A stretch of DNA of 6,099 nt from JAMORN01 sp027063545 [NCBI: bacterium] (GCA_027063545.1 JAMORN010000161.1:1-6099), one strand, 5' to 3'; positions 1-6,099 are shown, counted from the first letter of the stretch. Numbers and translations: made by a program. Notes: generated by a model from the sequence alone, not told the origin.

Positions 1-965
1 TTTCTACTAAAATATATTAAGGAATTATCTAAAAAAACAAAAAATAAATGGGATGATGCAATTTTTGAAACAAAATTTTTAGATTACTCCATTTCTCTTT
101 TCCCATTAGCAGTTTTGTATCAATATTCAAGTGTGTTAGGAGATTATCAAAGATTTTTTCAAAAATCTATTCTTATTGTTTCAACCTTTATACTTTATTT
201 AATTATTAGTAATTTTTTAGATGCTTTATTAAAAATTTATTCTCAATATCCTATTTCTAAGAAAAAACCAATAAAAGGATATATTCAAATAATAAAAATA
301 TTCTTATTTGTAATAATTAGTATAGTTACAATATCTATTCTTTTTAATACATCTCCTTGGAAATTTTTAAGTGGAATAGGAGCACTCACTGCTGTGGTTA
401 TGTTAATATTCAAAGATACTATATTATCATTTATTGCTAGTCTTCAACTTTCATCTCTTGATCTTATGCATGAAGGTGATTGGATTGAAATACCAAAATT
501 TGGAGTTGATGGAGAAGAATAAAAAGATCTATTTATATAGATTTAAATACAGCAAGATTTCTCACAGGTCGAGATATAGAAAAACTAAAAAGAGTAAAAC
601 TTATCAGAGAATATATTGAAAAAAAATTAAAGGAAATAGAAGAGTATAATAAAAATTTAGATACAGAAGTTACAATAAATGGAAGAAGACTTACAAATAT
701 TGGAACATTTAGAAAATATGCAGAATTTTATTTAAGAAACAACCCTAATATAAGAACAGATTTAACTCTTATGGTAAGGCAACTTCAACACACAGATAAA
801 GGTCTTCCATTAGAGGTATATTGTTTTACCAAAACAACTAAATGGACAGAATATGAAGAAATTGCTGCAGATATTTTTGATCATTTATTTGTTGTTGCTA
901 GAGAGTTTGGCTTAAAGATATTTCAACTTTCTAATGTAGGTACAAATAGGGTTATAGATGAATAA
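1..965 (+). pseudogene. ybdG: YbdG-type mechanosensitive ion channel gene, 5'-truncated by the window and broken by an internal deletion
   Basis: Seen: the frame is open from base 1 to a TAA at 520-522 (173 residues), then coding continues in another frame from about 513 to a TAA at 963-965 (150 residues) with no further stop. The first part has hydrophobic segments at about residues 54-73 and 95-116, a pore-type helix at 123-150 (SGIGALTAVVMLIFKD) and GDWIEIPKFGVDG. The second part begins RRIKRSIYIDLN and contains NGRRLTNIGTFRKY, LMVRQLQ, GLPLEVYCFT and ADIFDHL. Known: these match, in order, the E. coli YbdG/MscM-type MscS subfamily, inner-membrane channels that open under membrane tension. 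From my memory of that family, about 43 codons between GxDG and GGRRIKRS are absent; they form most of the cytoplasmic beta domain. Inference: a recent inactivating deletion, since both flanks are otherwise well preserved. The N-terminus lies outside the window. TTG at 115 is not the start, because the frame runs upstream of it. Confidence 0.85.
511..518 (+). other. Deletion junction in the channel gene
   Basis: At GGAGAAGA the codons of the upstream part (GTT GAT GGA, residues VDG) meet those of the downstream part (AGA AGA ATA AAA AGA, residues RRIKR). Homologues have GxDG before the missing segment and GGRRIKR after it, so both sides probably carried GGA or GGAGA-like purine sequence. That would suit a deletion between short direct repeats. 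The downstream frame is offset by one base, so the deletion length must be 3n+1. A single-base indel cannot explain the loss of about 43 codons. The exact breakpoint is ambiguous because of the shared bases. Confidence 0.65.
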
Positions 966-1003
966 TTTGAATTAAAAACTATTTTTTTTCTTTTATTTTT
1001 CTC

Positions 1004-1020
1004 TAAAATAACTTATTTTA
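1004..1020. repeat. Perfect AT-only inverted repeat (8-base arms, 1-base centre)
   Basis: TAAAATAA at 1004-1011 and TTATTTTA at 1013-1020 are exact reverse complements around C1012. The site lies 39 bases after the channel stop and 110 bases before slyD. It could be a protein-binding site or a weak hairpin near the end of the channel transcript. In sequence this AT-rich such a palindrome may also arise by chance, so no function is assigned. Confidence 0.4.
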
Positions 1021-1088
1021 ATTTTATCAATGTTAGTTCCTTAAAAATAAAATTTCAAAACCCCAAAAAATTAAGCCCTTTAACATTT

Positions 1089-1097
1089 TGGTATAAC
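1089..1097 (+). promoter_or_regulatory. Possible extended -10 promoter for slyD
   Basis: TGGTATAAC fits the extended -10 pattern TGnTATAAT with one mismatch in the hexamer. It lies about 32 bases before the slyD ATG, which would give a short leader that still includes the ribosome binding site at 1119-1123. No convincing -35 hexamer is present at the usual spacing, which is tolerated for extended -10 promoters. This is a prediction from pattern only. Confidence 0.4.
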
Positions 1098-1118
1098 AAA
1101 ATTAAAAACTTATTAACT

Positions 1119-1123
1119 AGGAG
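1119..1123 (+). promoter_or_regulatory. Ribosome binding site of slyD
   Basis: AGGAG lies six bases before the ATG at 1130. This strong, well-spaced Shine-Dalgarno site fixes the slyD start. Confidence 0.85.
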
Positions 1124-1129
1124 TATCTT

Positions 1130-1603
1130 ATGCAACAAGTAACAAAAAACAAAGTAGTAACATTTAACTACACTTTAAAAACAAAAGATTCTGAAGAGGT
1201 TGTTGATTCTTCAGAAATGCACGGTCAACCATTAAAGGCTATTTTTGGAATCGGACTTTTAATACCCGGTCTTGAAGCTAGAATGGAGGGTATGACAGTT
1301 GGTGAAAGAAAAATTATAGAAGTTCCAGCCAATGAGGCTTATGGAGAAAGAAAATTAGAACTTATAAGAAAAGAACCAAAAGAATACTTTCAAGGAATTG
1401 AACTTCAAAAAGGAATGACTCTTCAAGGCCAAACTCAAACTGGAGAGATTATAAATTTAATAGTTGTTGATTTTGATGATGAGACCGTAACCGTTGATTT
1501 TAACCATCCTTTAGCAGGAAAAGATTTAGTTTTTGATGTTGAAATTTTAGAGATTAGAGATGCAAGCCCTGAAGAACTAACCCATGGCCATGTTCATAAT
1601 TAA
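1130..1603 (+). CDS. slyD: SlyD-type FKBP peptidyl-prolyl cis-trans isomerase and chaperone
   Basis: Cytoplasmic prolyl isomerase with holdase chaperone activity, 157 residues. Seen: an N-terminal FKBP strand (residues 8-18), the GIGLLIPGLEARMEGM block (40-55), ANEAYG (67-72), then an inserted domain (about 73-124) and return to the FKBP fold at NHPLAGKDLVFDVEILEIR (125-143). Known: this insert-in-flap arrangement, with AYG before and NHxLAG after the insert, defines SlyD; the insert binds unfolded chains. The protein ends in EELTHGHVHN, so it keeps only the start of the His-rich segment and lacks the long Cys/His tail of E. coli SlyD that binds nickel for hydrogenase maturation. Nickel storage is therefore unlikely, although H152, H154 and H156 could still bind one metal ion. 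No signal peptide is visible. It is apparently transcribed alone, between a broken channel gene and a convergent ATPase gene. Confidence 0.95.
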   Translation: MQQVTKNKVVTFNYTLKTKDSEEVVDSSEMHGQPLKAIFGIGLLIPGLEARMEGMTVGERKIIEVPANEAYGERKLELIRKEPKEYFQGIELQKGMTLQGQTQTGEIINLIVVDFDDETVTVDFNHPLAGKDLVFDVEILEIRDASPEELTHGHVHN

Positions 1604-1630
1604 TTCATAATTAAAAAACTAATTTATTCA

Positions 1631-1683
1631 AAGAGGGATTTAAGTCTATTTAGCTTTAAATCTATTTAGGCTTTTTCCCTCTT
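1631..1683. terminator. Long imperfect hairpin between convergent genes, probable bidirectional terminator
   Basis: AAGAGGGA (1631-1638) pairs perfectly with TCCCTCTT (1676-1683). After a small internal loop, AAGTCTA (1642-1648) pairs with TTTAGGCTT bases 1667-1673, including one G-U pair on the plus-strand RNA. A weak TTTA/TAAA closure (1649-1652/1657-1660) may cap it. The hairpin begins 27 bases after the slyD stop and its right arm overlaps the last bases of the opposing ATPase gene. Neither side has a strong U-run directly after the stem, so the terminator call is inferred from position and pairing. Confidence 0.55.
1639..1670. repeat. Two-copy tandem direct repeat of 16 bases
   Basis: TTTAAGTCTATTTAGC (1639-1654) is followed directly by TTTAAATCTATTTAGG (1655-1670), with 14 of 16 bases identical. 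The pair makes up nearly all of the sequence between the GC-richer arms of the convergent hairpin. It may have arisen by local duplication that lengthened the hairpin. Confidence 0.7.
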
Positions 1684-3103
1684 ATATTAAAAGAAAATAT
1701 ATAAGAGGTAAAATTAAGACATTATCTTTCTTTTCTATTTTATTACCCTTAGAATTTAAAAGAATACCATAACGAAATTCTTTACTTCTTAATTGACTTA
1801 AAGTTTTTTTGCTACTTCCAATCTCAATTGCTATTGGTTTGGAATTTGTTCTTACAATAAAATCAGGTGTTTTTTTCTCTTTATCTTTTGTATAAAATGT
1901 TAAATCTCCCACATTCTTTTTTAAGTATAAAGCAACTATATCCTCATATAACTTAGGATGAAACTTTTCTTTATTATTTTCAAAAACTTTTCTTATTATT
2001 GCATACCTTATTGTTGGAGAGATAAAAAATAATTTTTCATATTGATTTATTCTATTTTTTACTCCACTATAAAAAGGAAATTTAACTAAAATCTCAGAAT
2101 TTATTAAAATATCAATAATTCTATTTATTTTTTTCAGTTTTATACCTAGAAAATTTGATATTTTTTCCTGGTTGAAATCATCTGTAAATGGAATATAGTA
2201 AAGAATTTTATTAACTTCATCTTTATCTTCAATGTTATAAAAATCAACAATATCTTCATTTACTATCCTCTTTAACATTTCTAAGATACTATCTAATATA
2301 CTCTTTTTTTCGTCATTTAATAAAATTCTTGGTATATTATGATAAAAAACGTATTGCTCTAGTATATTCTTAAAGAATGAACTTTTTTGTTTAATAGTTG
2401 TTAAATAACTTGATATATCTGGTTCTATTTTTTTTAATCTATCATAAAGTTCTAAAGTGGTATCTGAATAAAAGATAATCTCTTTTAACTTTTCAGAAAG
2501 CCCTTTTTTAGGAAAAATATACTCTCCTTTTTTATAAAAATTTCTTATTAACACAAACTCAGGAAACGATAAGGGATACAAACTCTGAAGTGTCCATCTT
2601 GATGCTAAATCAACATTGTAATTTAATGAAAGTGAAGAAGAACCACTTACAATAATGAATATATCTTTATATTTATCATATAAAATTTTTACTATTAAAT
2701 CCCAATTTTTTAAATATTGAGCCTCATCTAAAAATAATACTACTCTATTTTTTCCTTTTATTTTATCAAAAGATTCTATTAATATTGAAGAAGTAAGATT
2801 ATAGTTATAAGCAATATCTAAACTTAAATAGTATATATCTATGTTTTTATCGTTATTATAAATATAGTCAATAAGCTGCCACATAAGCAGAGTTTTACCA
2901 ACACCTCTTATTCCTGTTATTCCAATTATTCTCGGTTCCACTAAGGTTTGTTTTATAAAATTATTTATATAAGATTTTAATTTTACAAATAAAAATCTTT
3001 TAGGATATTTTAAGTTAATATACGGATGATAAACTTTATCTTTTATTTCTTTATAATCTACCTTAGCGTTTTTAAAAAAATTAACTCCAACATCTATATT
3101 CAT
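1682..3103 (-). CDS. AAA-type ATPase with DUF4143-like C-terminal domain
   Basis: Predicted cytoplasmic ATPase of 473 residues. Seen: Walker A GIRGVGKT (64-71), Walker B VVLFLDEAQ (121-129), a sensor-1-like IIVSGSSSL (150-158), R169, then YPLSFPEF (176-183). A Lys/Ile-rich middle includes a probable winged-helix stretch (about 310-345), and the C-terminal segment has TPDFIV (412-417) and IAIEIG (424-429). Known: this order is typical of AAA_14/DUF4143 or archaeal-type ATPase_2 proteins, whose tail has a restriction-endonuclease-like fold; their cellular role is not established. In the PD-(D/E)xK-like core, P413, D414 and E427 are present but the expected Lys of ExK is Gly429, with S430, S431, K432 and K433 just after, so nuclease activity is doubtful. 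The ATG follows the alaC stop by 8 bases, with GGAAGG before it, which implies co-expression. No membrane segment is evident. Confidence 0.85.
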   Translation of the reverse strand: MNIDVGVNFFKNAKVDYKEIKDKVYHPYINLKYPKRFLFVKLKSYINNFIKQTLVEPRIIGITGIRGVGKTLLMWQLIDYIYNNDKNIDIYYLSLDIAYNYNLTSSILIESFDKIKGKNRVVLFLDEAQYLKNWDLIVKILYDKYKDIFIIVSGSSSLSLNYNVDLASRWTLQSLYPLSFPEFVLIRNFYKKGEYIFPKKGLSEKLKEIIFYSDTTLELYDRLKKIEPDISSYLTTIKQKSSFFKNILEQYVFYHNIPRILLNDEKKSILDSILEMLKRIVNEDIVDFYNIEDKDEVNKILYYIPFTDDFNQEKISNFLGIKLKKINRIIDILINSEILVKFPFYSGVKNRINQYEKLFFISPTIRYAIIRKVFENNKEKFHPKLYEDIVALYLKKNVGDLTFYTKDKEKKTPDFIVRTNSKPIAIEIGSSKKTLSQLRSKEFRYGILLNSKGNKIEKKDNVLILPLIYFLLI

Positions 3104-3111
3104 AACCCTTC

Positions 3112-4311
3112 CTACTTCAAATACCCATATTTTTGAAATAGTCTTCTAATATTTCTTATTGCCTGTTTAATTCTATGCTCATTTTCAACAAGTGCTATTC
3201 TAATAAACCCTTCGCCTTCTGCTCCAAAACCAGATCCAGGAGATACTGCAACATCAGCCTCCTCTAAAAGTAGATTAGCAAACTCCATACTTGACATGTG
3301 GGAAAATTCTTTTGGTAGAGGTGCCCAAACAAACATTCCTCCTTTAGGAACTGGAACCTCCCAACCTAATTTTTTAAGACCCTCAATTAATACATCTCTT
3401 CTTCTTTGATAGGTAAGTCTTGTTTCTTCCACACAATCTTGAGAACCATTTAAAGCTGTAATTGCTGCTACCTGAATAGCAGTAAAAAGACCATAATCGT
3501 AATATCCTTTAATCTTAGCAAGAGCTTCTATTAACTCTGGATTTCCCACAGCAAACCCTACTCTCCAACCTGCCATGTTGTATGACTTACTCATTGTTGT
3601 AAACTCTATAGCAACCTCTTTTGCTCCTTTAACCTGCATAACAGATGGAGCCTTATATCCATCAAATGTAATATCCCAATAAGCAAAATCATGTATTAAT
3701 ATAATATTGTTTGTTCTACAATACTCAACTACATGTTCAAAAAAATCTAAATCAACTACTGCTCCCGTTGGATTATGAGGAAAGTTAAGAATTAAAGCCT
3801 TAGGTTTAGGATAAAAATCTTTTACTATATCATTTAAATCAGGTATAAAATCCTTTTCTCTTTCAAGTTTTATAGGAACGATATTTCCTCCTGCTATCAT
3901 TACAGCATAAATATGTATAGGAAAAGCAGGAGTTGGAACAACTACTACATCACCTTCATTTAAAATTGCTAAAAATAAATGACTAAGTCCTTCTTTTGAA
4001 CCTATTGTTACCAAAACTTCTTTTTCTATATCAAATTCTATCCCAAATTTTCTTTTATACTTATTTACAATTGCTTTTCTTAGATTTGGAATACCTCTTG
4101 AGTTTGAATATCTATGAGTTTTGGGGTCATTAACAACCTCTTTCAGTTTATTTACAATATGCTCAGGAGTTGGTCTATCTGGATTTCCCATACCAAAATC
4201 AATTATATCCCTTCCTAGACGCCTTAGTTCATGTTTTCTTCTATTTAATTCCCCAAACATATAAGGAGGAAGCCTTTTTAATCTATTAGAAAACATATTA
4301 GAATCTAACAT
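3112..4311 (-). CDS. alaC: AlaC-type PLP-dependent aminotransferase (probable glutamate-pyruvate transaminase)
   Basis: Class I/II, fold-type I aminotransferase, 399 residues and full length, predicted cytoplasmic. Seen: LPPYMFGEL (14-22), DFGMGNPD (38-45), THRYSNSRG (65-73), the phosphate-binding GSKEG (104-108), HNPTG (179-183) with N180, D208 and Y211 (HDFAYWD), the PLP Schiff-base lysine K242 in SKSYNMAGWR (241-250), R250, and the substrate-carboxylate arginine R371 in FIRIAL. Known: the whole pattern, including YSNSRGIP and SYNMAGWRVGF, follows E. coli AlaC, which makes alanine from pyruvate and glutamate with 2-oxoglutarate as the other product. Close relatives in the same family transaminate aspartate or LL-diaminopimelate, so the substrate is inferred. 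The ATG at 4311 is supported by AAAAGGAG seven bases upstream; the in-frame Met6 has no such support. The ATPase gene follows after 8 bases, and the WbqC gene lies 72 bases upstream. Confidence 0.9.
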   Translation of the reverse strand: MLDSNMFSNRLKRLPPYMFGELNRRKHELRRLGRDIIDFGMGNPDRPTPEHIVNKLKEVVNDPKTHRYSNSRGIPNLRKAIVNKYKRKFGIEFDIEKEVLVTIGSKEGLSHLFLAILNEGDVVVVPTPAFPIHIYAVMIAGGNIVPIKLEREKDFIPDLNDIVKDFYPKPKALILNFPHNPTGAVVDLDFFEHVVEYCRTNNIILIHDFAYWDITFDGYKAPSVMQVKGAKEVAIEFTTMSKSYNMAGWRVGFAVGNPELIEALAKIKGYYDYGLFTAIQVAAITALNGSQDCVEETRLTYQRRRDVLIEGLKKLGWEVPVPKGGMFVWAPLPKEFSHMSSMEFANLLLEEADVAVSPGSGFGAEGEGFIRIALVENEHRIKQAIRNIRRLFQKYGYLK

Positions 4312-4318
4312 CTTTTAT

Positions 4319-4326
4319 CTCCTTTT
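4319..4326 (-). promoter_or_regulatory. Ribosome binding site of the aminotransferase gene
   Basis: On the minus strand AAAAGGAG ends seven bases before the ATG at 4311. This strong site fixes the start of alaC. The rest of the 72-base gap to the WbqC gene is almost pure A/T. It has a TATATT hexamer (minus strand, 4343-4348) that could be a -10 element, but no matching -35, so a separate promoter here is possible but not shown. Confidence 0.8.
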
Positions 4327-4383
4327 ATTTTTTTTTGTTTACAATATATCTGTTAATTTAAAATAAAAATTTTTATTATTTAA

Positions 4384-5106
4384 TTATATAATTTTCTTAA
4401 TAATTGATTTATCTTCTACAAAAAGAAGATCAATAATAGACATATATGGAAGAAAATCTTTATTTGTTTTAAAAGTAATTTGATTATAAACAGGGTGTGA
4501 ATAGTCATGCCATTTTACTTTTATACCTTCCCTTAAAAATTTTTCTTCTTCTAAATAATCTTTGGCGCTTTTTCCTGAGATATATTCATCTACTTTTATA
4601 TTAAACCTTCTCTCTAAATTTTCAATCACTTTCAACAGTCTATCTGTTTTTTTAAACTTCTTTTCTATTTTAAACTCACTTGCCAGAATAAAATTTGTAT
4701 CTTCTTCTAACCCTATATATTTTGCTAAATCTAATATTAAATTAATATCCAAATCAACAAGAAATTTATAACCTCTATTAATATGATATTCTATTATATC
4801 AAAAACCTCCTTAAAATAAGGGGTTGTTTTATATGAAAATTTTATACTTTTTAAATGTTTTTTTTGCCAATTTTGAATATATGAAATCTTTACTTCATTT
4901 ATCTTATACTCAAAATAAGGTTTTTCAAGGCTAACAGGAACTGATAACCAAATCCAACCATTTGGAGTCTTAATCCTATTTCTTGTTCTCCAATCCCGGA
5001 TTGTAAATTGAACATCATCATAAAAAACAAAAAAATCTGCCTGTTTTATTAAATTAAAGTAGCCTATCCATGGCAAATAAGAAGGCTGAAGAATTACTAT
5101 TTTCAT
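4384..5106 (-). CDS. WbqC-family protein, probable surface-glycan biosynthesis gene
   Basis: 240 residues, about full length for the WbqC-like family. Seen: the N-terminal signature ILQPSYLPWIGYFNLI (5-20), then DFFVFYDDVQF (24-34), WRTRNRIK (39-46) and WLSVPV (53-58). A central SGKSAKDYL (177-185) and the C-terminal YSHPVYNQI (202-210) and FLPYMSIIDLLF (218-229) complete the family pattern. Conserved polar residues such as Q7, D24, D30, D31, R42, N43, K182, D183 and H204 are candidate active-site groups. Known: WbqC-like proteins are often encoded in O-antigen and other polysaccharide or glycolipid clusters; I know of no firmly established reaction for this branch. No signal peptide or membrane helix, so probably cytoplasmic. 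Its ATG overlaps the TGA of the upstream methyltransferase as ATGA, with only a weak GGA-containing ribosome site, so translation is probably coupled. Confidence 0.88.
   Translation of the reverse strand: MKIVILQPSYLPWIGYFNLIKQADFFVFYDDVQFTIRDWRTRNRIKTPNGWIWLSVPVSLEKPYFEYKINEVKISYIQNWQKKHLKSIKFSYKTTPYFKEVFDIIEYHINRGYKFLVDLDINLILDLAKYIGLEEDTNFILASEFKIEKKFKKTDRLLKVIENLERRFNIKVDEYISGKSAKDYLEEEKFLREGIKVKWHDYSHPVYNQITFKTNKDFLPYMSIIDLLFVEDKSIIKKII
5103..5106 (-). other. ATGA stop-start overlap coupling methyltransferase to the WbqC gene
   Basis: On the minus strand the ATG of the WbqC gene (5106-5104) overlaps the TGA of the methyltransferase gene (5105-5103). The sequence before it, ACGGAAA, is a poor ribosome site. 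Terminating ribosomes therefore probably restart here, keeping the two proteins in proportion. Confidence 0.85.
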
Positions 5107-5759
5107 TTTCCGTTATTTTCTCTATTCACTTTATATGTGAGTTCCCACAGTGGATAAGAGGTTATAATAGTTATATCTCTAGATAGTCCTTTATATAAAA
5201 AATCAAAAAATTCCTGAAAATCAGGATAAAAAAGATGGGATTCTTTATAATTAACTGAGGGAGAAAGTGTATTAAATATTATTCCAAATTCAGATATCCT
5301 ATACATTTTTATAATTACTTCTTTTATATATTCATAAAAATCCTTAGTCTCAAGATCAGATTTTACATTAAATATTCCACTTGCTATTACAACATCAAAG
5401 GATCTTTTTTCAAAAGAAAGTTCTAAAAACTCTCCTATAAATAAATTTTCTTTTATATTTGGAAATCTCTCTTGAGCTTTTTTTATCATATTAGCCACTA
5501 AATCAACTCCATAATATTCAAATACTTTAGTAGATACTTTTGTTGAAATAAAATCATAAAATGCTCCGTATCCACATCCTACATCTAAAATTTTTATTTT
5601 TGGTTTTTTATATAAATAATTCTCTAAAAACTTATAAATATACTCAAATCTCATGTATTGACTATATAAATCTGCCCAATCCACTCCTTTGGGAGTATCC
5701 TTATATTGAGAAAATTTTTTAAAGTAATACTCTTTTATAACATTTGGTATCCTTCTCAT
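5103..5759 (-). CDS. Class I SAM-dependent methyltransferase in the glycan operon
   Basis: 218 residues, a single Rossmann-fold methyltransferase domain, predicted cytoplasmic. Seen: motif I ILDVGCGYGAF (57-67) for binding SAM, the acidic end of strand 2 at YGVD (83-86), a post-motif FDVVIASGIFN (121-131), and a C-terminal part with FNTLSPSVN (162-170), YPDFQEFFDFL (178-188) and SYPLWELTYKV (201-211). Known: motif I followed by an acidic residue about 20 residues later is diagnostic of class I SAM methyltransferases. The SGIFNV and late YPLWE-type segments resemble stand-alone methyltransferases found in polysaccharide clusters, by my recollection. The substrate cannot be read from sequence; a sugar or glycan intermediate is inferred from the neighbours. 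It starts one base after the radical SAM gene's stop and overlaps the WbqC start by four bases. The AAAAGG upstream is only a weak ribosome site, so coupling is likely. Confidence 0.87.
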   Translation of the reverse strand: MRRIPNVIKEYYFKKFSQYKDTPKGVDWADLYSQYMRFEYIYKFLENYLYKKPKIKILDVGCGYGAFYDFISTKVSTKVFEYYGVDLVANMIKKAQERFPNIKENLFIGEFLELSFEKRSFDVVIASGIFNVKSDLETKDFYEYIKEVIIKMYRISEFGIIFNTLSPSVNYKESHLFYPDFQEFFDFLYKGLSRDITIITSYPLWELTYKVNRENNGK

Positions 5760-5760
5760 A

Positions 5761-6099
5761 TTATTTTACCTTTTCTTTTATTATATAATCAGCCCTTAAT
5801 GCCTGCCAATCTCTACAATCCCTACATACAGGAGGAAGTTTCTCCCATTCTTTGTTTTTATGATATTCTCTATATATCTTTAGCTTAGAATTCTTCCAAA
5901 CATCCTTTATTGAAGATTCTGATACATCTCCAACTATAACTTTACCATCCCAATCCATTGGACATATTGGAACCTTTCCATCATGAAATATTGTTATTAA
6001 TTTCATAATATAGTAACATGGAAATCTATGTTTATTATCATAAATTAGATGCTTTGCCTCTACAGTATTTGCCCAAGAAGCTTTAGGCCTTATTTTAAT
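5761..6099 (-). CDS. Radical SAM protein, C-terminal SPASM-type domain (5' part outside the window)
   Basis: Only the last 112 residues are present; the frame is open to the window edge, so the Met at 6006 is internal. Seen, numbering the fragment from the edge: FPC (C28), PICPMDWDGKVIVGDV with C46, SIKDVW (63-68), and PPVCRDCRDW with C92 and C95. Known: a Cys, then CPxDWxG...GD/N, an aromatic-containing SIxDVW and a CxxC pair is the C-terminal pattern of SPASM/Twitch-type radical SAM enzymes, where these cysteines hold an extra iron-sulfur cluster. The radical SAM core with CxxxCxxC should lie upstream. This cysteine pattern is common in radical SAM proteins encoded in polysaccharide and cofactor clusters. 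The reaction cannot be assigned here. The TAA stop is one base before the methyltransferase ATG, so it is the visible first gene of a tightly packed operon that begins outside the window. Confidence 0.87.
   Translation of the reverse strand: MKIRPKASWANTVEAKHLIYDNKHRFPCYYIMKLITIFHDGKVPICPMDWDGKVIVGDVSESSIKDVWKNSKLKIYREYHKNKEWEKLPPVCRDCRDWQALRADYIIKEKVK

Noticed and set aside
434-619. Plus-strand open frame of 61 codons across the channel deletion junction
   Set aside because: It is out of frame with both recognisable channel halves, and its translation is a Lys/Tyr/Arg-rich string with no family resemblance.
771-965. Separate small gene starting at the ATG at 771
   Set aside because: The same frame runs open back to about 513 with clear YbdG similarity before the Met, so 771 is an internal methionine (LMVRQLQ), not a gene start.
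1111-1116. TATTAA with TTGGTA 17 bases upstream as a slyD promoter
   Set aside because: Transcription would start at about 1123 and cut off the clear ribosome binding site at 1119-1123.
4362-4377. 16-base perfect palindrome AATAAAAATTTTTATT between the WbqC gene and alaC
   Set aside because: It consists only of an A-run meeting a T-run in a very AT-rich gap. It would make a weak hairpin and needs no special explanation.
4562-4771. Plus-strand open frame of 69 codons
   Set aside because: It is antisense to the well-supported WbqC-family gene and has a low-complexity Ser/Phe/Leu translation typical of an antisense shadow.
5706-5888. Plus-strand open frame of 60 codons
   Set aside because: It is antisense to the methyltransferase start and the radical SAM C-terminus, both supported by family motifs.
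5761-6006. An 81-residue stand-alone iron-sulfur protein starting at the Met at 6006
   Set aside because: The frame continues open to the window edge and includes the family cysteine C28 upstream of this Met, so it is the end of a longer radical SAM protein.

Overview
The window is a strongly AT-rich stretch of a bacterial chromosome, judged by eye to be well under one third G+C. Arg is mostly AGA and Ile often ATA, genes are tightly packed, and several starts have clear Shine-Dalgarno sites. The gene set (a YbdG-type mechanosensitive channel, SlyD, an AlaC-type aminotransferase, an AAA ATPase with a DUF4143-like tail, and a glycan-type radical SAM/methyltransferase/WbqC trio) would fit an AT-rich, possibly thermophilic bacterium such as a member of the Aquificota. 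That placement is a guess from composition and gene content, not a demonstrated assignment.

Layout, left to right. On the plus strand, 1-965 holds the 3' part of a YbdG-like mechanosensitive channel gene. It is broken at about 511-518: roughly 43 codons that encode the cytoplasmic beta domain in homologues are missing, and the reading frame changes there. After a 164-base gap containing an AT palindrome and a possible extended -10 promoter, slyD (1130-1603, plus strand) encodes a short-tailed FKBP-type prolyl isomerase. slyD converges on the minus-strand genes, and a long imperfect hairpin (1631-1683) between them probably acts as a two-way terminator.

Everything from 1682 to 6099 is on the minus strand. 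In transcription order it is: the C-terminal end of a radical SAM protein with a SPASM-type cysteine set (partial at the window edge), a class I SAM-dependent methyltransferase (1-base gap), a WbqC-family protein (ATGA overlap), then a 72-base gap, an AlaC-type PLP aminotransferase, and an ATPase that starts 8 bases after the aminotransferase stop. The first three genes look like one translationally coupled unit for building or modifying a surface glycan. The aminotransferase/ATPase pair may be a second unit or read-through from the first.

The items most worth a second look are the deletion in the channel gene, the tightly coupled radical SAM/methyltransferase/WbqC trio (whose chemistry cannot be read from this window), and the ATPase coupled to alaC. 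No insertion sequence, CRISPR array, tRNA, rRNA or phage gene was seen.
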